From Lentinus brumalis (taxonomy: Eukaryota > Basidiomycota > Agaricomycetes > Polyporales > Polyporaceae): a stretch of 64,000 nucleotides of DNA. The translations under genes were made by a program, and so were the position numbers. The stretch lies in NCBI GenBank assembly GCA_001792895.1, contig MARA01000008.1:620001-684000 (forward strand), given 5' to 3'. Shown one piece after another: positions 45,072 to 58,900 of the stretch; positions within the stretch are counted from its first letter, which is position 1; each line of letters starts with the position of its first letter. The notes under the pieces were generated by a model. That model was given only the letters and a program-made list of their open reading frames with translations. It was not told the origin of the DNA and did no database searches.

Positions 45072-46240
45072 TTACCTGACTGTGAAAGCTGGCGCAATCC
45101 ACATGTACGTGCCAGCTCGGACGGGCCCGCGTTCGTCGGTGACTATCTCGAATAGGATGTCCTGAAGCTCCAGCTCCTTGCGCAACTTCACACCGTCCGC
45201 TAGTACACCGTCAGCACGACGTCGTAGCAATGCGGGTCTGCAGTCACATACCTTCACAGCCAAGACGTAGCACCCACGTATGGGAGTCTGCGACAGATCT
45301 GAAACCTTCCAGCTCTAGCGGCTCAGGCGGGCACGGCATGCTGCTCCACCGCTCCACCATCTGGAACCCCCGGCTCCGGTATTTCTCTCTCCAGGCCCCG
45401 CTTGACTTGTACCCAGGCATGAATGTCTCGCGACAAATCCAGGACACTCTATCAGTGAAGGTGGAAATCGGGAACAGCGACGCCGCATAAGTTCCCGTGA
45501 AGAAGTTCATTACGACCGCTGTGTATGTATACCCGTCAAAAACGACACACAGGTCGGAGCACTGATTGTCACGTACTGGAATGGAAGGTGAGGAGATGCT
45601 CCCGTGGGTCTCGTTCTACCGCTATCAGCTGAATCCTAGGTCGGCGCTGCGGCACCGCATGCGCTGAGAGGGGAGGAATATCGGTGCGCTCGAAATCGAA
45701 CACTTCGAACTCGGTGGAGAATCCTAGTACGTTGTACCACGGTTTGTTCGTCTTCTGCTTAGCCATCCAGCGACCCGGAAGCGTGATTGCAGCGACATCG
45801 AAATAGAAGAGCGGCCCAGCTCCCCGCGGGACGTATGCGTATCCATGTTGCTGGATCCAACGTCCGAGTTCGAGGAGGCCTGAGAGTGGGACATAGACAT
45901 CCAGGTCACTCCCGAGAAGAGGTGGTGACCTGTCCAGGAATCGCAGAGCGGCTGAACCGGAGACAATCGCATTCCACTGGTCTATTTGTTCAAGGAAATC
46001 TGGGATGAAGGGATGGTGAAACCAGGGAGTGAGGAAGGTGGAGAGATTCCATGCGCGTGTCATGTAGTACTCGACAGCTGCAGCGGTCCGTCGACTAACC
46101 CGCCGCAAGAGAACCAGCTCATCGGGGGGAAGGAATCCGAAGATCGCATCGAGAACGCTCGCATCCGCGCTGAGAAGGAATAACTCGAAGGTAGCGACTG
46201 TCAAGACTGTGTAAGAGACGTATTCAGACGGGTCGATCAT
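45072..46240 (-). CDS. F-box-like plus nucleotidyltransferase-fold-like protein, copy 1
   Basis: Three exons join in frame: 46240-45577, 45518-45252 and 45199-45072 (353 codons including stop). The start is ATG 46240 (MIDPSEYVSYTVLTVATFEL). Residues 31-65 form an F-box-like helix set (LDAIFGFLPPDELVLLRRVS). Residues 100-135 hold the Pol-beta-type pattern AIVSGSAALRFL followed by GSDLDVYVP, where GS and the DxD pair match the nucleotide and metal site of that fold. Later text includes WYNVLGFSTEFEVFDFERTD, PRIQLIAVERDPREHLLTFH, VVMNFFTGTYAASLFPISTF and WICRETFMPGYKSSGAWREK. A third catalytic acid was not identified, so activity is uncertain. It is head-to-head with the RNR large-subunit gene. 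A second gene of this type sits at 59598-60686. Confidence 0.72.
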
Positions 46241-47103
46241 AGCGTGAGGTGTCGCACACCGCGTCGCTTGCACTCACCTCTTTCTACGCCGGCGCTGCGC
46301 CATAACCGACTTGCGCATGCCATCATAACATGTCACCTTCCGTGTGGCCAGTCCGGATCAATCGCGTGATTGAGTCCCGATCTGCATCCGCGAAGGGTTA
46401 GGAAACCACAATCAAGTGCAATGTTGAGTTGCTCAGCTCCGGTCGCAGGCGCGCCGGCGCTCCGTGCCTTTCCTGGACCCACAACCTCGGTTGTATCTCT
46501 TCATCTCCACCTTCTCGGTTCAGTGCTGCAACTGACACTGGTCACTTGTGATTCTACTCGCCCCAATCACACTATCCTTCGTTCCGGTTTGATCGCTGCG
46601 CGATACAGTGCCAAGACCAACAATTCCCCTCACACGATACCAAAACAAAACTGTACAGACCCAGTATCATCCCGCAACTCCAGAACTACGGATGCAACTT
46701 CCGTGATGCCGTCGCTGGCTCGCAGATGGGGTGTTTCAGTGTGGTTTCAGCGTGGTTTCCTTGCAGGACATACGCATCAGTGCTCGGTCTTCGACTTCAG
46801 TGAGTACCTCAACAATGATCTCCCTGCGCTGAATCATGCTCCAGGGTCTCCGTACTGGGCTGTAACCCACGTAGCTTAGGTCCCGCGATATTATGTCTGC
46901 GCCATCACCTCTGAGCTCTGATGATTTCTCCAGTGTCGTCAGACGGACATCGTGCCAACGAAACATCACATGCTCATGAGTGGTTCGTGCGGGCGCATTA
47001 AGTCTAGCTCATATATAACCTGCCCCCACTCTCCAGCTCACCTCAGCTACAATCGCAACATACACACTGAAGCACATCGTCACCACCTCCGTTTCTCCCC
47101 ACT
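46241..47103. promoter_or_regulatory. Shared divergent promoter of F-box/NTase copy 1 and RNR large subunit
   Basis: About 0.86 kb between two ATGs facing away from each other. A TATATAAC element at about 47011-47018 lies about 90 bp upstream of the RNR start. An open frame at 46370-46879 is not supported as a gene. Co-regulation of the pair is an inference from geometry. Confidence 0.5.
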
Positions 47104-50100
47104 ATGGACTTCTCCGTCGTTCAGAAGCGCGGTGAGTCCCAACAACCTCGAGCATCTACAACGCCGACTACATGACTAACAAATATCCAACAGATGGGTC
47201 CGTCACCTCTTCGTTACACCTTCACGAACTATGTTGACTCCTTCGAACAGCCGATATGAACCATTCTTTCCAGATAAGGTATGTCAATCGACGTGACATG
47301 CTACACAACATGCTCACGAAACCGTTCAGCTCTTGACAACCCTACACCGGGTTCGTATACGATACTCTCCCGATTGCACCACATCTCACAGGACCTCCTC
47401 TGCCATGTATCAGCTGTCGTACGGCCTTGATATCGACTATCTTGATATGGACCGGTACGCGTACCCCTCTTCTCCGTTGCCATTGCCACGGATCTTGACC
47501 AGTCAACCAGGATCGTGAACGATGTAACATCCGGGAAGACCGACGACATGGCGACAACCGCCCTGCAGGTATTCCCAAACAACACACAACCTCCGAAACA
47601 GCGACGCTCATCTCTTTCCAGTCATTGCTCGCTCTCGCTACTGCGAATCTTACCAGTCACCACCCTGACTACGCTATCCTAGCAGGCCGGATCGAGATTG
47701 CAGCGCTGCACCGACGCACCTCAAAGTCCTTCTGGGACTTCGTAGCATCCTTAGAGGATGGTCCGTCTCTTCGCCCACTCATAGACCCTTACTAACACCG
47801 AGCATACTCTCCGCAGATCCAGCCATCGCCGTTTCAGCGGAGTTCGTGGAGGCCGTGCGCTCCAGCCGAGACGTCCTGGACAGCGCTTCACGCCACGCGC
47901 GCGACTATGACATGACCTAGTACGTACCACTACGACTGTACTGCTGTCGGACTGACGATTTCCCTACAGCTTCCAGTTTAAGACCTTGGAGAATACCTAT
48001 CTCTTGAAGCGTGACGGCATCGTTGTGGAACGTCCTCAGTGGCTGTGGCTCCGCACGGCAGTGGGAATACACGGCAGTGACATAGTCGCGGCTCTAGAGA
48101 CGTACCATCGACTGTCTCAAGGTTTCTTCATCCATGCGACCCCTACTCTGAAGAACGCTGGCTTGAAGGACGCCCAACTCGCATCCTGCTTCATGCAAGT
48201 CGTCGACGCAACGTCCACCGCGACTACCTTTCGCGGCCTAGAGCAGCTCGCCACCATCTTCATGCAAGACGGTGGCATCGGCATCGATCTCCACAATATT
48301 CCTGCTAAGCGGTATGGGTGTACTCGCTTCGCTGGCTAACGTTGAGAACTTGTCGAGCTAACAACTCCCTCTATCGCAGACGTGACCGCGTCCCACATCA
48401 ACCTGGCCTCCTTCCTCTCATGCGCCTCATCGATGGCACTATCAAGTACACATCTCAAGCGCGTCCCGGGCGTGCGTCAGCTGGCGCTGTTTTCATATTC
48501 CCTTGGCACGCGGACATCATGGACGTCCTAGATACACGCCGCAACATCGGTCAAGAGGAGCTGAGGACCCGCAACCTCTTCAACTCCCTCGTCATCCCAG
48601 ACCTTTTGTTCGTATTCACTCAGTATATCTCCGCAGGTCTTTTTCTTACACATCTCTTCCTTACACGATCAGCATGCGCCTCGTTGAAGCAGATGACGTT
48701 TGGCACCTGTTCGATCCTATCGATGCGCCTGAGCTTCAAGACCGCTTCGGCCAAGATTTCGACGCAGCGTATGCCTTGCTTGTACAAAGCGGACGGAGTC
48801 TCTCTCGTATGCCCGCGCGTAAGCTATGGAACCGCATCATAGAGACACAGATGGAGACGGGCATGCCGTTTATGCTGTTCCACGATGCTATGAATAGTAC
48901 GTGCCCAACTATACTTCACCTCCTCATCTCATCTGATATCCTCCCTAGACAAATCGAACCAACGCAACTTGGGCATAATCAACTCCAGCAACCTCTGCAC
49001 GGAGATCATACAGTTCACCTCCCCTCAGGACACCGCTGTCTGCACCTTAGCGTCCCTGGTACTGCCCGCGTTCGTAACAAACGACGACGACTTGGACTTC
49101 GCAGACTTGCACCGTGCAACGAAACTCTTGGTCCGCAACACCGACAAGATCATCGACCGCAATCACTACCCGACCCCCGAAGCTCGCCTCTCTGCCTTCA
49201 AGACTCGCGCGATCGGGATCGGCGTACAAGGGCTGGCAGACACCTTCATGATGCTCGGCAAACCCTTCGATTCTGAAGACGCCCTGAGGCTCAATCGCGC
49301 TATATTTGAGACCATCTATCATGCTGCCGTGGACGCCAGTTGCGACCTGGCACGCGAAGCTCAGCAACCGTATCCTGCATGGGACGGGAGTCCAGCGTCG
49401 GAGTCCCTTCTGCAGTTCGATCTCTGGGGACAGCGCCCGTCCGCTCGGTACGACTGGATAGCTTGAAAGCGCGGATCCGGAAGCACGGCATGCGTAACTC
49501 TCTACTAACCGCGCAGATGCCAACCTCCTCCACGTCCCAGATCACTGGAGTGAACGATGGCATCGACCCGTACATAAGGTCATCATCTTCGTCCTGTGTC
49601 CAACGATTACCCGTCACTCACTACCAGTGCACCACAGTAATCTCTACGTCCGCCGCAGCCTCGGTGGCGAATATCAGGTGGTCTGTAGGTGGCTTATCCG
49701 CGACCTCCTAGCTAGGAACCTGTGGGACAGCGACATGCGAAAGGAACTCGTGCGACATCATGGTACGTTTTCGCGCTAACTTTGACCATATTACCCAGCA
49801 CTGATGCTTCGTCGACATCGCATGCAGGCTCTGTCCAGAATATCTCCGCTGTCCCGGATGACCTGAAGGCTATCTACAAGACCGCGTGGGAGATCCCCCA
49901 GAAGGCCTTGGTGGACCTTGCCGCCGATCGCGGACCATTCATCTGCCAGAGTCAAAGCTTGTCTATCTATATGGCGTCGCCAACTCATCAGAAACTGGTG
50001 TTGTACCTTTAGCACCCCGTCGCCTTCTTCGCCTCTCATCTTCTTGCACTCAGACATCTCTCCATTTCTACGCCTGGAGCGTCGGACTGAAGACGGGCAT

Positions 50101-50392
50101 GTACTACCTGCGTAGTCAGCCTGCGGCCTTCCCTATCCAGTTTGACCTCGTCCCTGAACATCCATCCCACACTCGAGCTTCCTCCAGAGCCTCCTCGTTG
50201 TCTACGGACACTTATGGTGAGGGAAATGCATCTACAACCGCCGTGAACGGGACTCCTGCGGTGGAGTTCCAGGACGATCCGGGACATTCGTCCTCTAGCT
50301 CGGACCTGCCCGTCACCCCACACTCGACAAACCCTCCCTCTGACGGAGACTCACCTCTGGAATACGTCGAGTGCACCGCTTGTGCGGGTTAA
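47104..50392 (+). CDS. Ribonucleoside-diphosphate reductase large subunit, divergent
   Basis: An intron-rich class Ia R1 gene, starting at ATG 47104 (MDFSVVQKR) and ending at TAA 50390-50392. Recognised parts are [14 protein letters not shown] (end of the N-terminal region), [33 protein letters not shown] and QLASCFMQ (first redox Cys). Then come [48 protein letters not shown] (active-site Asn, radical Cys, Glu), [10 protein letters not shown] (second redox Cys), [14 protein letters not shown] and [34 protein letters not shown] carries the tandem radical-transfer tyrosines, and the C-terminal shuttle is ECTACAG. It differs from housekeeping Rnr1: the canonical GTNGTSNG and GGGKRKGAFA loops are replaced by unrelated text, and the ATP-cone region is hard to read. 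It partners with the small subunit at 61493. The catalytic set is complete, so activity is plausible. Confidence 0.88.
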
Positions 50393-51499
50393 CTGCATCA
50401 TACTGAATGGCAAGTGAACGCATCTCCGCACTGCCAGTGCTCGCTCATGGATCTCTCCAGGCTCCAACACATCGCAGGTCATCGTAGCAAGGGTCGTCCT
50501 CTATTTATCTTTGTCATGTCCTTCGTTCCCTTTGGATAACGCGTTATTTATTCTTCGTTCCTTTGCATGTCGTCTCCACGATCTCTCCACCGAGTAGTAC
50601 TGAGTATACTCTATATTCTGCTCATTTATGTACCTCTCCGTCAACATTTGATATATCTCATTGTCGCACATTCATCAGCGGTGAAAGCATCCACACACCG
50701 GCCTGCGTTGTTGAAGGGAAGGACGAAGAGAGCGCAGGGACTCACTCTCCACGGCGACTTAGGCGCACAGGCACGTGGCCGGCGCGATCCAAGATTGACT
50801 CTACGTATTCCCATTCCTCGCCTTGACCCCACTCCTACAAGTCGTACATGTCATCCTGCTACAGCACCTCAGGCTCCTTCAAGACCTCAGCGAGAACCCC
50901 TCCCATCCCCCACAAAACGTAGCCGTATCTCGACGATGTGAGCTACACAGGCACTCACTTGGGCCACTTCAACGTTCTTCCCAAGTACCGATGTAACTAC
51001 GTGTCGTATGAAGCGACGCGACATTATACGATCACACTATAACCGACACCACAACGCTGCACAACGCGGCGAACTTCCAATCACTCCGGAGTCGGAAGAG
51101 TCGAGACGCAGATACCGACGTGAGCACACTCTCCTTTCTTCCCCATCTTCCGCAAAATGTTCCTACACATCCACTGACGCCGTCCTGCCAAAACCTCGTT
51201 CGATGTCCAATATAAATACCATGTTTCCCTTCAAGAGCAATAAATACAACATACGACAGCATGTCCGGAGGCTACCAACATTCCTACAATATCACGACTT
51301 CCACGCACGCAATTTCGCCCTTCTTCACCGCAACCACCCTTCATCACATACTTAGGGTCCCGCGACATGCCCATCCATACCCACAACTACGACGGAATGC
51401 TCCTTCACTCTAAACTACCCATGTCCTATAGTCTTCCGGAGTACTGTGAGTCGCTGAAAACGTCCCACACGCTCCTGCGTTGGACTCACCGTCGCCTTT
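50393..51499. other. Intergenic region downstream of the RNR large subunit
   Basis: About 1.1 kb of spacer with low-content frames (for example 50567-50941 and 51008-51355) that resemble no known protein. It may include the 3' side of the Helitron. Confidence 0.35.
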
Positions 51500-52262
51500 G
51501 CACGAAACCCACCAGCGCATCCACCGCGACACACGCAGACGGCGCGGTCGCCCAGGACTGTTGGCATGTGCACCGGTACTGACTCTTTCGGAAGACGCGA
51601 CGTCGGCCAGCGACGTCAGCCTTCGTCTGTACATCATGAGGCAGAGAGACAGCGCAGGGTCTCGAGCACACCTCCGCCGCAGACGGCGTCGTGGAACGTG
51701 ACAGCGGAGTGGAGAGGGGCCCGCGTAGTTGATCGAAGCGGGCACCGACCTGGCGCAGACGCGAGGCGGGCTGGAAAAAGGGCGGGATGAGAGCGGGCCG
51801 AGTAAGCCTTCTCAGCTCTTCGCCCAGCCGCCTTCAACCAGCATCCGCTCGTCAGCACCTTCACCGCGACCGCAACAACGTACGCACCCACATCACCTCT
51901 TTCAACTTACGTTCACCGAGTACACACACCCTCCCGAAGACGACACACGCACATGCCTCCCCTATGACATTGACAGCGCAGACGCACACGACTGCTCGCA
52001 TGTGCAGCGATACTGACCCCGCCGTGAGACTCAACATCAGCCAGCGACGTCAGCTTCGTCTGTAACTCACGAGGCGAGGAGACAGCGCAGGGTCGGTCGC
52101 TGTGGTCGGCGCGCAACGCGTCCGCGCTGGAGACGGCGTCCTGGAATGTGCGAGCGCAGTCGAGAAGAGCCTGCATGGTTGATCAAATCAGGAACGGATC
52201 TGCGCTATGTAGGCGCGACGCGCGAGAACGGGCGGGAAAACGGCGAGATGGGAGTGCGGCCT
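51500..52262. repeat. Diverged direct duplication of about 300 bp
   Basis: Two stretches, about 51500-51800 and 51955-52262, resemble each other in order. Shared landmarks are GCATGTGCA..G.TACTGAC, CAGCGACGTCAGC.TTCGTCTGTA, GAGACAGCGCAGGGTC, GACGGCGTC.TGGAA.GTG and TGATCAAA/GATCGAAGC. Minus-strand frames cover both copies (LTSLADV is shared), but no gene was recognised. The copies lie about 0.65-1.1 kb past the helicase stop, on the expected 3' side of the Helitron. Confidence 0.6.
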
Positions 52263-52911
52263 TCTCTTCCGGTACGTACGATCTCAACTACACTCAGACC
52301 TCAACGACCGCTCACACACCTACGCAACGGTCCCTGCCGTTCTCGGTCCATCAAGGACAGTTGGCTTTAGCGTAACTGTTACTCCGCACGACCCTCACGG
52401 CCTACTCTCCCAATCTTCAATCTTCTACATTGCCCCTCCTTTGGGAGCTTCGTCCGTATGCGCGCGCTACGCTGACCTTCCTTGACCTCCGTTACCCATC
52501 CCACCATATTCCTCCCATTGTCCCTCCCGTTAGCTCTCCCTTCTTTCCTATTGTCATCCATCTTCTCCACTACGCGGTCGCGCGGCTTGACACACAGCTT
52601 CTAGACCTCCCCTTCTAATCCTCGCATCACGCCCATGTGTAATAGCTATCAGGACCCGTCTTAACGCTGGCACCTTTCACATAGTTCTGCGCCGTTCTCG
52701 TCAGTGCACTTGTTATACAGGAGAGATGTGCGAATTCACCAACATCACCAAAATATCACGTCCTTTTCATTGAGCCCGCCTTTCACCACTAACATGCCAC
52801 CACGACGCCTCTTCCTTCGTTGCTATCTCAAATCTGTACGCTCTGTTTATTCCCATGTCTCCGCTTTCACGCAGTAGCCACACGATACTTACCCTTATCA
52901 TCTCTGCTCCT
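52263..52911. other. Spacer 3' of the Helitron helicase
   Basis: About 0.65 kb, pyrimidine-rich on the plus strand, no gene. The Helitron 3' end (CTRR with an upstream hairpin on the minus strand) should lie here or further left; I could not place it with confidence. Confidence 0.35.
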
Positions 52912-55900
52912 CTATGCCATCGTCACAGGCCTCATCCGCGCTGCATGCGCCCTCGCGGTATCCTGGTCCAATCTCTCCAGCCTGCGAAATTCCACCCGCA
53001 ACTCCTCGGAGATACGCGCCTGCAACTTCTCCGGCGAAAACGGTCTCAGTATAGCGATCCCACGCAGAGACTTCACGCGCGACAACATCACGTATATCCC
53101 TTGAATACTCTGTGCGCTCTCCAAGTCCACTATCGCTCTCTCAAGCGTCTTCCCTTGACTCTTATAGTCGGTATACGCATACGCCGGTAAGAGAGGTACT
53201 TGCAGTCTCGACACAGTCTTCTGACGACACATGCCGTCCTCTACAAGAACATACTTGAAGCTCGTCGTCTCGGGGAATATTGGTACAACATCATCCTCCA
53301 GGCCTTCACATACCCTCCCCGCACCCGAAATCTGTACATATACGACCACAGCGATTCGTCTGCCCTCCTCCACGCGGTACTTGATATCTCTCACAATACC
53401 TTCCGCACCATTCACGACATTCTTTGTGAACGCTAGATTCTCCTGTACCATAACCTTCATACCAGGGAATAGCGGCAAGCGGCCGGGCGCATCGCCACAT
53501 GCGGACGATGGCAAGCGCCATAGCTCGCCTCGTACCTCCGCGACAGCCACCGCACGCGCGATTGTATCTTGTGAGTGATATAAGTGCACTTCTTGCCGCA
53601 ACTGCCGGGCATGATGCTCTATTAATCGCGCGTTCAACAGATCTCTGATTTTCTTCCTGCCTACGATTACTGGAGCGTCGCGAAAGGAACTCAACGTGCC
53701 CGGTTCCCGATTCGCAAGTCGCACCAATTCCCTCCCACGAAGCACGTCTATATCGCTCCGCACGCCTGGTGTGTTCGTCACGCACTGTCCAACGCGAACT
53801 CGGGACAACAACGCAGCATATTCAGGATCCTCACTCTGACGTTGATTTCGACGCAACATCACAACGGTTTGCACACTTCGCCACAAATATGCTCCCATCA
53901 ATGCACTGACGCCTCGCTCGTCACGACACGCCTCCAATCCCGGAGAACTGACCAGCCGATAGCTATACAGAGCGGCTTGCTTTACCGGCCGCAACTGACC
54001 GAAGTCCCCGAGGAAAATCATGTTCACCCCACCGAATGGCAACTCCGCAAGTACGCCTTCATCTCCTTTCGCCTGCTGTATACGCGTAGACCATTGACTC
54101 ATAAATCTGCCCCCTACCATCGAAATTTCATCCGCTATCATCCATTCTTTTCCCCGCCACGTCTTCACTAACTCTCGCAGGTCCGTCTTTTTCTTCGAGT
54201 CGGGCAACATCGTCAGAGAGTGGATGGTGTGACCTCCAACCAATCTCGCGGCCGCCCCGGTAGGTGCTCCGATCATCACCTCATTCCTACGCCCCAGCAG
54301 AGCAAACAATCTCAACATAGCTTGCACTACGTAGGTCTTGCCCGTTCCGCCGACTCCGCCTATATACATCAACAACTGACCAGTTCCAAAGCAGGCATGG
54401 TGCGCAACGATTTCAAACGCACGCAGCTGTTCTGCGTTGGCATGTAGGCCCTTCTCTATGATGACTTGCTGGATAATAGTTGACAACGCTTCGGAATCCA
54501 GGTCCAAATCTACCAGCGCCGCCGAACCCCCACCCCTCGAATCGATCTGTAACTCGTCAACGCTCATTGCCGCTTCTACATCAACTCGACGCCTCTGCCT
54601 CGATCTGTACTCCGCTACTTCTTCTACCTCAGGCCTTCGCTTCCTCTTCAACTCCCTCATGGTACTGGTTTCTGTCCCAAGTGATGCGTCATCAGCTTCA
54701 CTCACTTCCACAGCAGCTCCTCCCACTGGACAAAGACCCCCATCGGGTTCCACTTGGCAAAGATCCAATGCATCTCGAACTCTCACTCCAAACGTATGAT
54801 CCAAAGTGCTCGTCAGCGTGACGGCCTCCCGAACATTCTCCGCTCCACAGCCTTCACCAAATCCGTCCAACTCATCATAGAACACTTCACTCTCATACTG
54901 CCTACGAACACGTTCCACTTGGATCGTTACATCCTCCAAGTCCGGACCTCCTCCTCCTTCACGGCCACGTTCTTTGTTTGCTCTCAGCGCCTGGCTCACT
55001 TCGTCCCGCGCATCCCGACACTCAGAGAGTACGTTCATGTTCCTGATGATTTCCTGCTGTCGCGGACCAATCACATCACGTCGTCGCTCATACGCGTCCC
55101 TCCAGGTCTCTCCCTCATACTTGATATCCGCCGGGTTCTTCCAAGGAACGAACAAAATCATCATCATACGTGCCCACTGCTCCTTCTCCTCCTCTCCTCT
55201 ATCATGCCGCGGTACCCTATCTCCCAAGACGACAGGCACAACCCAGACCGTCCGTTTACGCAGTACATGCGTCTCATACTGCGGATGTCTTCGATCGAAT
55301 GCGCCTCGTGGTTCTTCTCGACGTCCCCGCCTTCCACCCGTCTCCCGTCTCTCCCTCCTTGCATCTTCACTCCGTATCGTGATCTTCTCCACCATTCCAA
55401 CAAACTCATACAGACACAGACCGTCGAAATCTGGTTCGCTACTCCTCAACATGTAGTCTTGTTGCTGAGTCACAGCTGATATAGACCCTGATCCCAGATA
55501 TAGCGTAACTTCGTCAGCCTCTTCCACACCTGACCTTCCGTCGCCGGGGACAATCGGCACCCCCCCCTCCTCGTCCACCATCCCTCTGCTACTTCCCATA
55601 CCCGCCACATCGATTTCGACGTCCACGACATCATCCCATTCGTCTTCTCTCCCCGTACCGTCGCCGCTCGCACCGCTTAGTGTAACTGTCGCCGCGGTCC
55701 AAGGCACCTCTCCCCACACACGCTTAAACATCCGATCGAACGCTCCGAAGTACAACACCCGGTAACGATGGCTAGTATAGTGGTCTCCCCCCCGACAAGA
55801 TAGCTCATGACCTGTTGGTGGCTAATCTCTTGTCGAGAACGCATCCGATTCACTGTCATCGTTAGCGCACTCCTGGAACGCGCTACCACCGGCAGTTCAA

Positions 55901-58900
55901 CGTGATCAAACCTTTCCGAAGCCCTCTGTATCGCGTATAAGAGCGCAGCAAGTCCGACATGCGTCGGTAAAGCCGCTTTCGTTATATAATCCGTCACATA
56001 ATATAGTAAGGCCTTCGCTCCCTGCCCGGAGCCGATATGCTTAATGTCCATGTTCGCCTGCAGCAAAAATATCACAATATCATTGTAATTTGCGATGCGA
56101 GGGTGTAACCTGCGCAGCAGGATCGAACCCGTCTCTTCATCCACCGCAGTTTCCGCCCTGGTACTACCATCCATCCGCATTCGACAATGCGCATCATCAC
56201 GAGGGTCCGACCGACGTAAGTACTTCCAACAGGTTTCCGTGTGCTCATGCCAGTTAAAAGCCTTCACCAGATCATTCACGACCCTCTCAAACTCCTCTTC
56301 AAACTCCTCCTGCGGCATTCTAAGCATCGAAGGCAACGGCAGACACCCCGGATGCGCTCGTGCATCATCTTCAAACCGTGGCCGTGGTAACGCTACGCCG
56401 CCCACCTCCCGCACTACACTACCTGTCCCGAGGAGCTCGCTCTTTATAATGGACTCCAGCCAGTGAAACATATCTTGCTGATACTGTTCCGAGTCCACCA
56501 TCAGTTCTCGCATCCTCTGTGGCGACGGGTGACCTTCTAACCAAATCAACATGTGGCAATGCAGCGTTCCTCGTCCCTGAGCCTCAACCGTCCCAAAGTA
56601 CGCAGAGCAATTTCCGAACAATCCGCGACCGGGCCGACCATACCTCAAAATGACTTTCACGAAGGCGTTCATCATGGTATTGAAGAACAGCGCGCACGCC
56701 ACAGGGTTACGTGCTGCGACCAACTTCCGTTGCCATTCAGTAAGCTCCTCGCCGACTATCGCATCCTCTAAGCTCACATTGTGCCCCGCAAACAGGCGCA
56801 CAAGAGGATGGTTAACATCCGATGGGTTCAACGTCACGAACAGTGCAGGTGTGCCCTTAAAGTTCACTAGACTTCGTATCTCATTCCGCAGAGTCACCTT
56901 ATACGCCGCAGTTCCAGGCAGGTCTCTGCCCACCATACGTACCTGTCCCAGTACATGCAATACTGACCGTTCCTCCACGTTCACTGGCTCGTACTTCGGG
57001 TCACTCTCGTAGAGATCTATCAGTCGCTGTAGAACATTCACATCTATGTTGAGTAACTTCCGCACTATCTCCTGCTGCTGCGATACTTTAACTCGGAAGT
57101 TCACAGAGTCGCACGCCGCTTTCTTCTGCATGATATTGAAATAGACAAAGGCGAAGTCGGGGTCCCCGCGAACGGATATCCATGAACTTGCAACAAATGT
57201 GCAAGCTGTTCGTCTAACGTCAACTGGACCTTCCGACTTGGTTCGAAAAACCCTCCAATACCCCACGGATCAAGATGCGGGAACAACCAACTGAGCAGCC
57301 GGGGATTTCGGAAGTCAGGAACGAAGTGACTGCCAGCCTGTGAGCGCACGAACTTTCCGCCCATCAAACAGTGCTTCAGAGCTCTCATCTTCATCTGTCT
57401 GTACGTCAGGGCAGTCTCGTCACCGTCAGTATATCCCACGTTCTCCATCAACATCTCGTCATCGTCGCCCGGCACGACGCTGCCATCTCCACGCGTAGCA
57501 TAATCCCCAGTCGCTCCCCGTATCGCCTCTGACTCCTCCAAAAATCCGATCTCCATGGCACACGGAATTCCTACATCTTCATCCGCCTCTTCGGCACGGA
57601 ACAGCAGATTCATGTTAGTCTCACTCAAACCTCCAAAGTCCGGCGCGCGCCTGTAGTGCACGTTGTGTTCCGTGAGGAACGTGATCATTCTCCGCACCCG
57701 GGACTTCCGCACGAGCACGGGCCCAAGACGCGCAATGGTGTCCTTGCTTGGCTTCGTCCTACCAACAAACACAGTGCATACCGTGTCTCTCAGTACTTCA
57801 GGAGGAGGAGGAAGAACGTCATTCAAGTGAGTCGCGTCCTGCGGCATCACCACTACGTTCCCTTTGACGCATCTCTGAGATACTGCAGGGTCGGTCCCGA
57901 ACATAACGTGTCCCTTCAACTCACTGAATCGAAAGGATATCTTACTCGCCCGTGCACGAGACACCAATACCCTCTCGAACTGCGTGGCGTCCTTGAACGC
58001 AGCCATCACATCGCAGGGCAGCTCGTCATATCCGTAGTACAACCAATTCGCTAATGCAAACTTAGGCATCCGACCTTTTCCGCATAATTCACCCTCGCAA
58101 GCCCCGCAGAGACTTACAGCTCCGACAACCCATCGTTCCGTCATACCACCGGGGTGAAGCAACGCCCGTCCATATAACTCGAAGTCATATGTCGTGGGGT
58201 ATACCATCGCCGGCAAGTCTTCGTTCCGTAGCAATTCCAAGTTGAGATTGTTTACATCAACCCGCCGAATCTCTTCTGCTTTCGTCTTTCGACCACAGAC
58301 AGCACATACTTCCAAACGCAGTCTAGCTGTAGACATCAACTCCTGCCATTCCCCAACAATCCCTCTTCTCAGTTCTGCACTCGCAATCTCCAAGTACTGA
58401 TACTTCTCTCCCTCAGCCGCATCCGCTTGGAGGACCGCTTCTCGTCTGACACGCTCCACGTACTCTTCACTCCGTTCATATCGCAACGTCCGCATAACCA
58501 CAACGACACCCATACACCGCTCGTCACATAGGTGAAGTCCTAGCGTATCTCTCAACTCCCGCACGTTATCCCGGTTACTGACACGAACACGATGCATCGC
58601 TGCTATAGACCTCAGATCACGCGCTCGCCACATCTCGTACACTCGGAATAGATCCGCCAGCTGACCCGAGATCAGTATGTCATCCTGTTCAACGCCCAAA
58701 TCCTCCAAGGCTACGTCTCCGACCCGGAGGGTCTTCACGAACGTGTGCGTATAGTTCATATTTACCTCACCCTCGTCCATCCAGTTCAAGCCTAACTCTC
58801 CCGACACACTAACTGTTACCCGTGCTGCCGACAACGTCAACGTCTTCCACTATCTGACTGACAAACAGGATCTTACCCATAAGAAGCTCCTCGTCGCCGA

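Noticed and set aside
46370..46879. 169-codon plus-strand frame between F-box/NTase copy 1 and RNR
   Set aside because: No recognisable content, no splice-consistent extension, and it occupies the presumed divergent promoter.
53842..55479. Plus-strand frames of 100-240 codons over the Helitron
   Set aside because: They are antisense to the conserved helicase reading.
55787..57167. Programmed ribosomal frameshifting in the Helitron
   Set aside because: Runs of G4 and G7 occur, but no slippery heptamer with a clear downstream structure was recognised; damage or sequence error is simpler.
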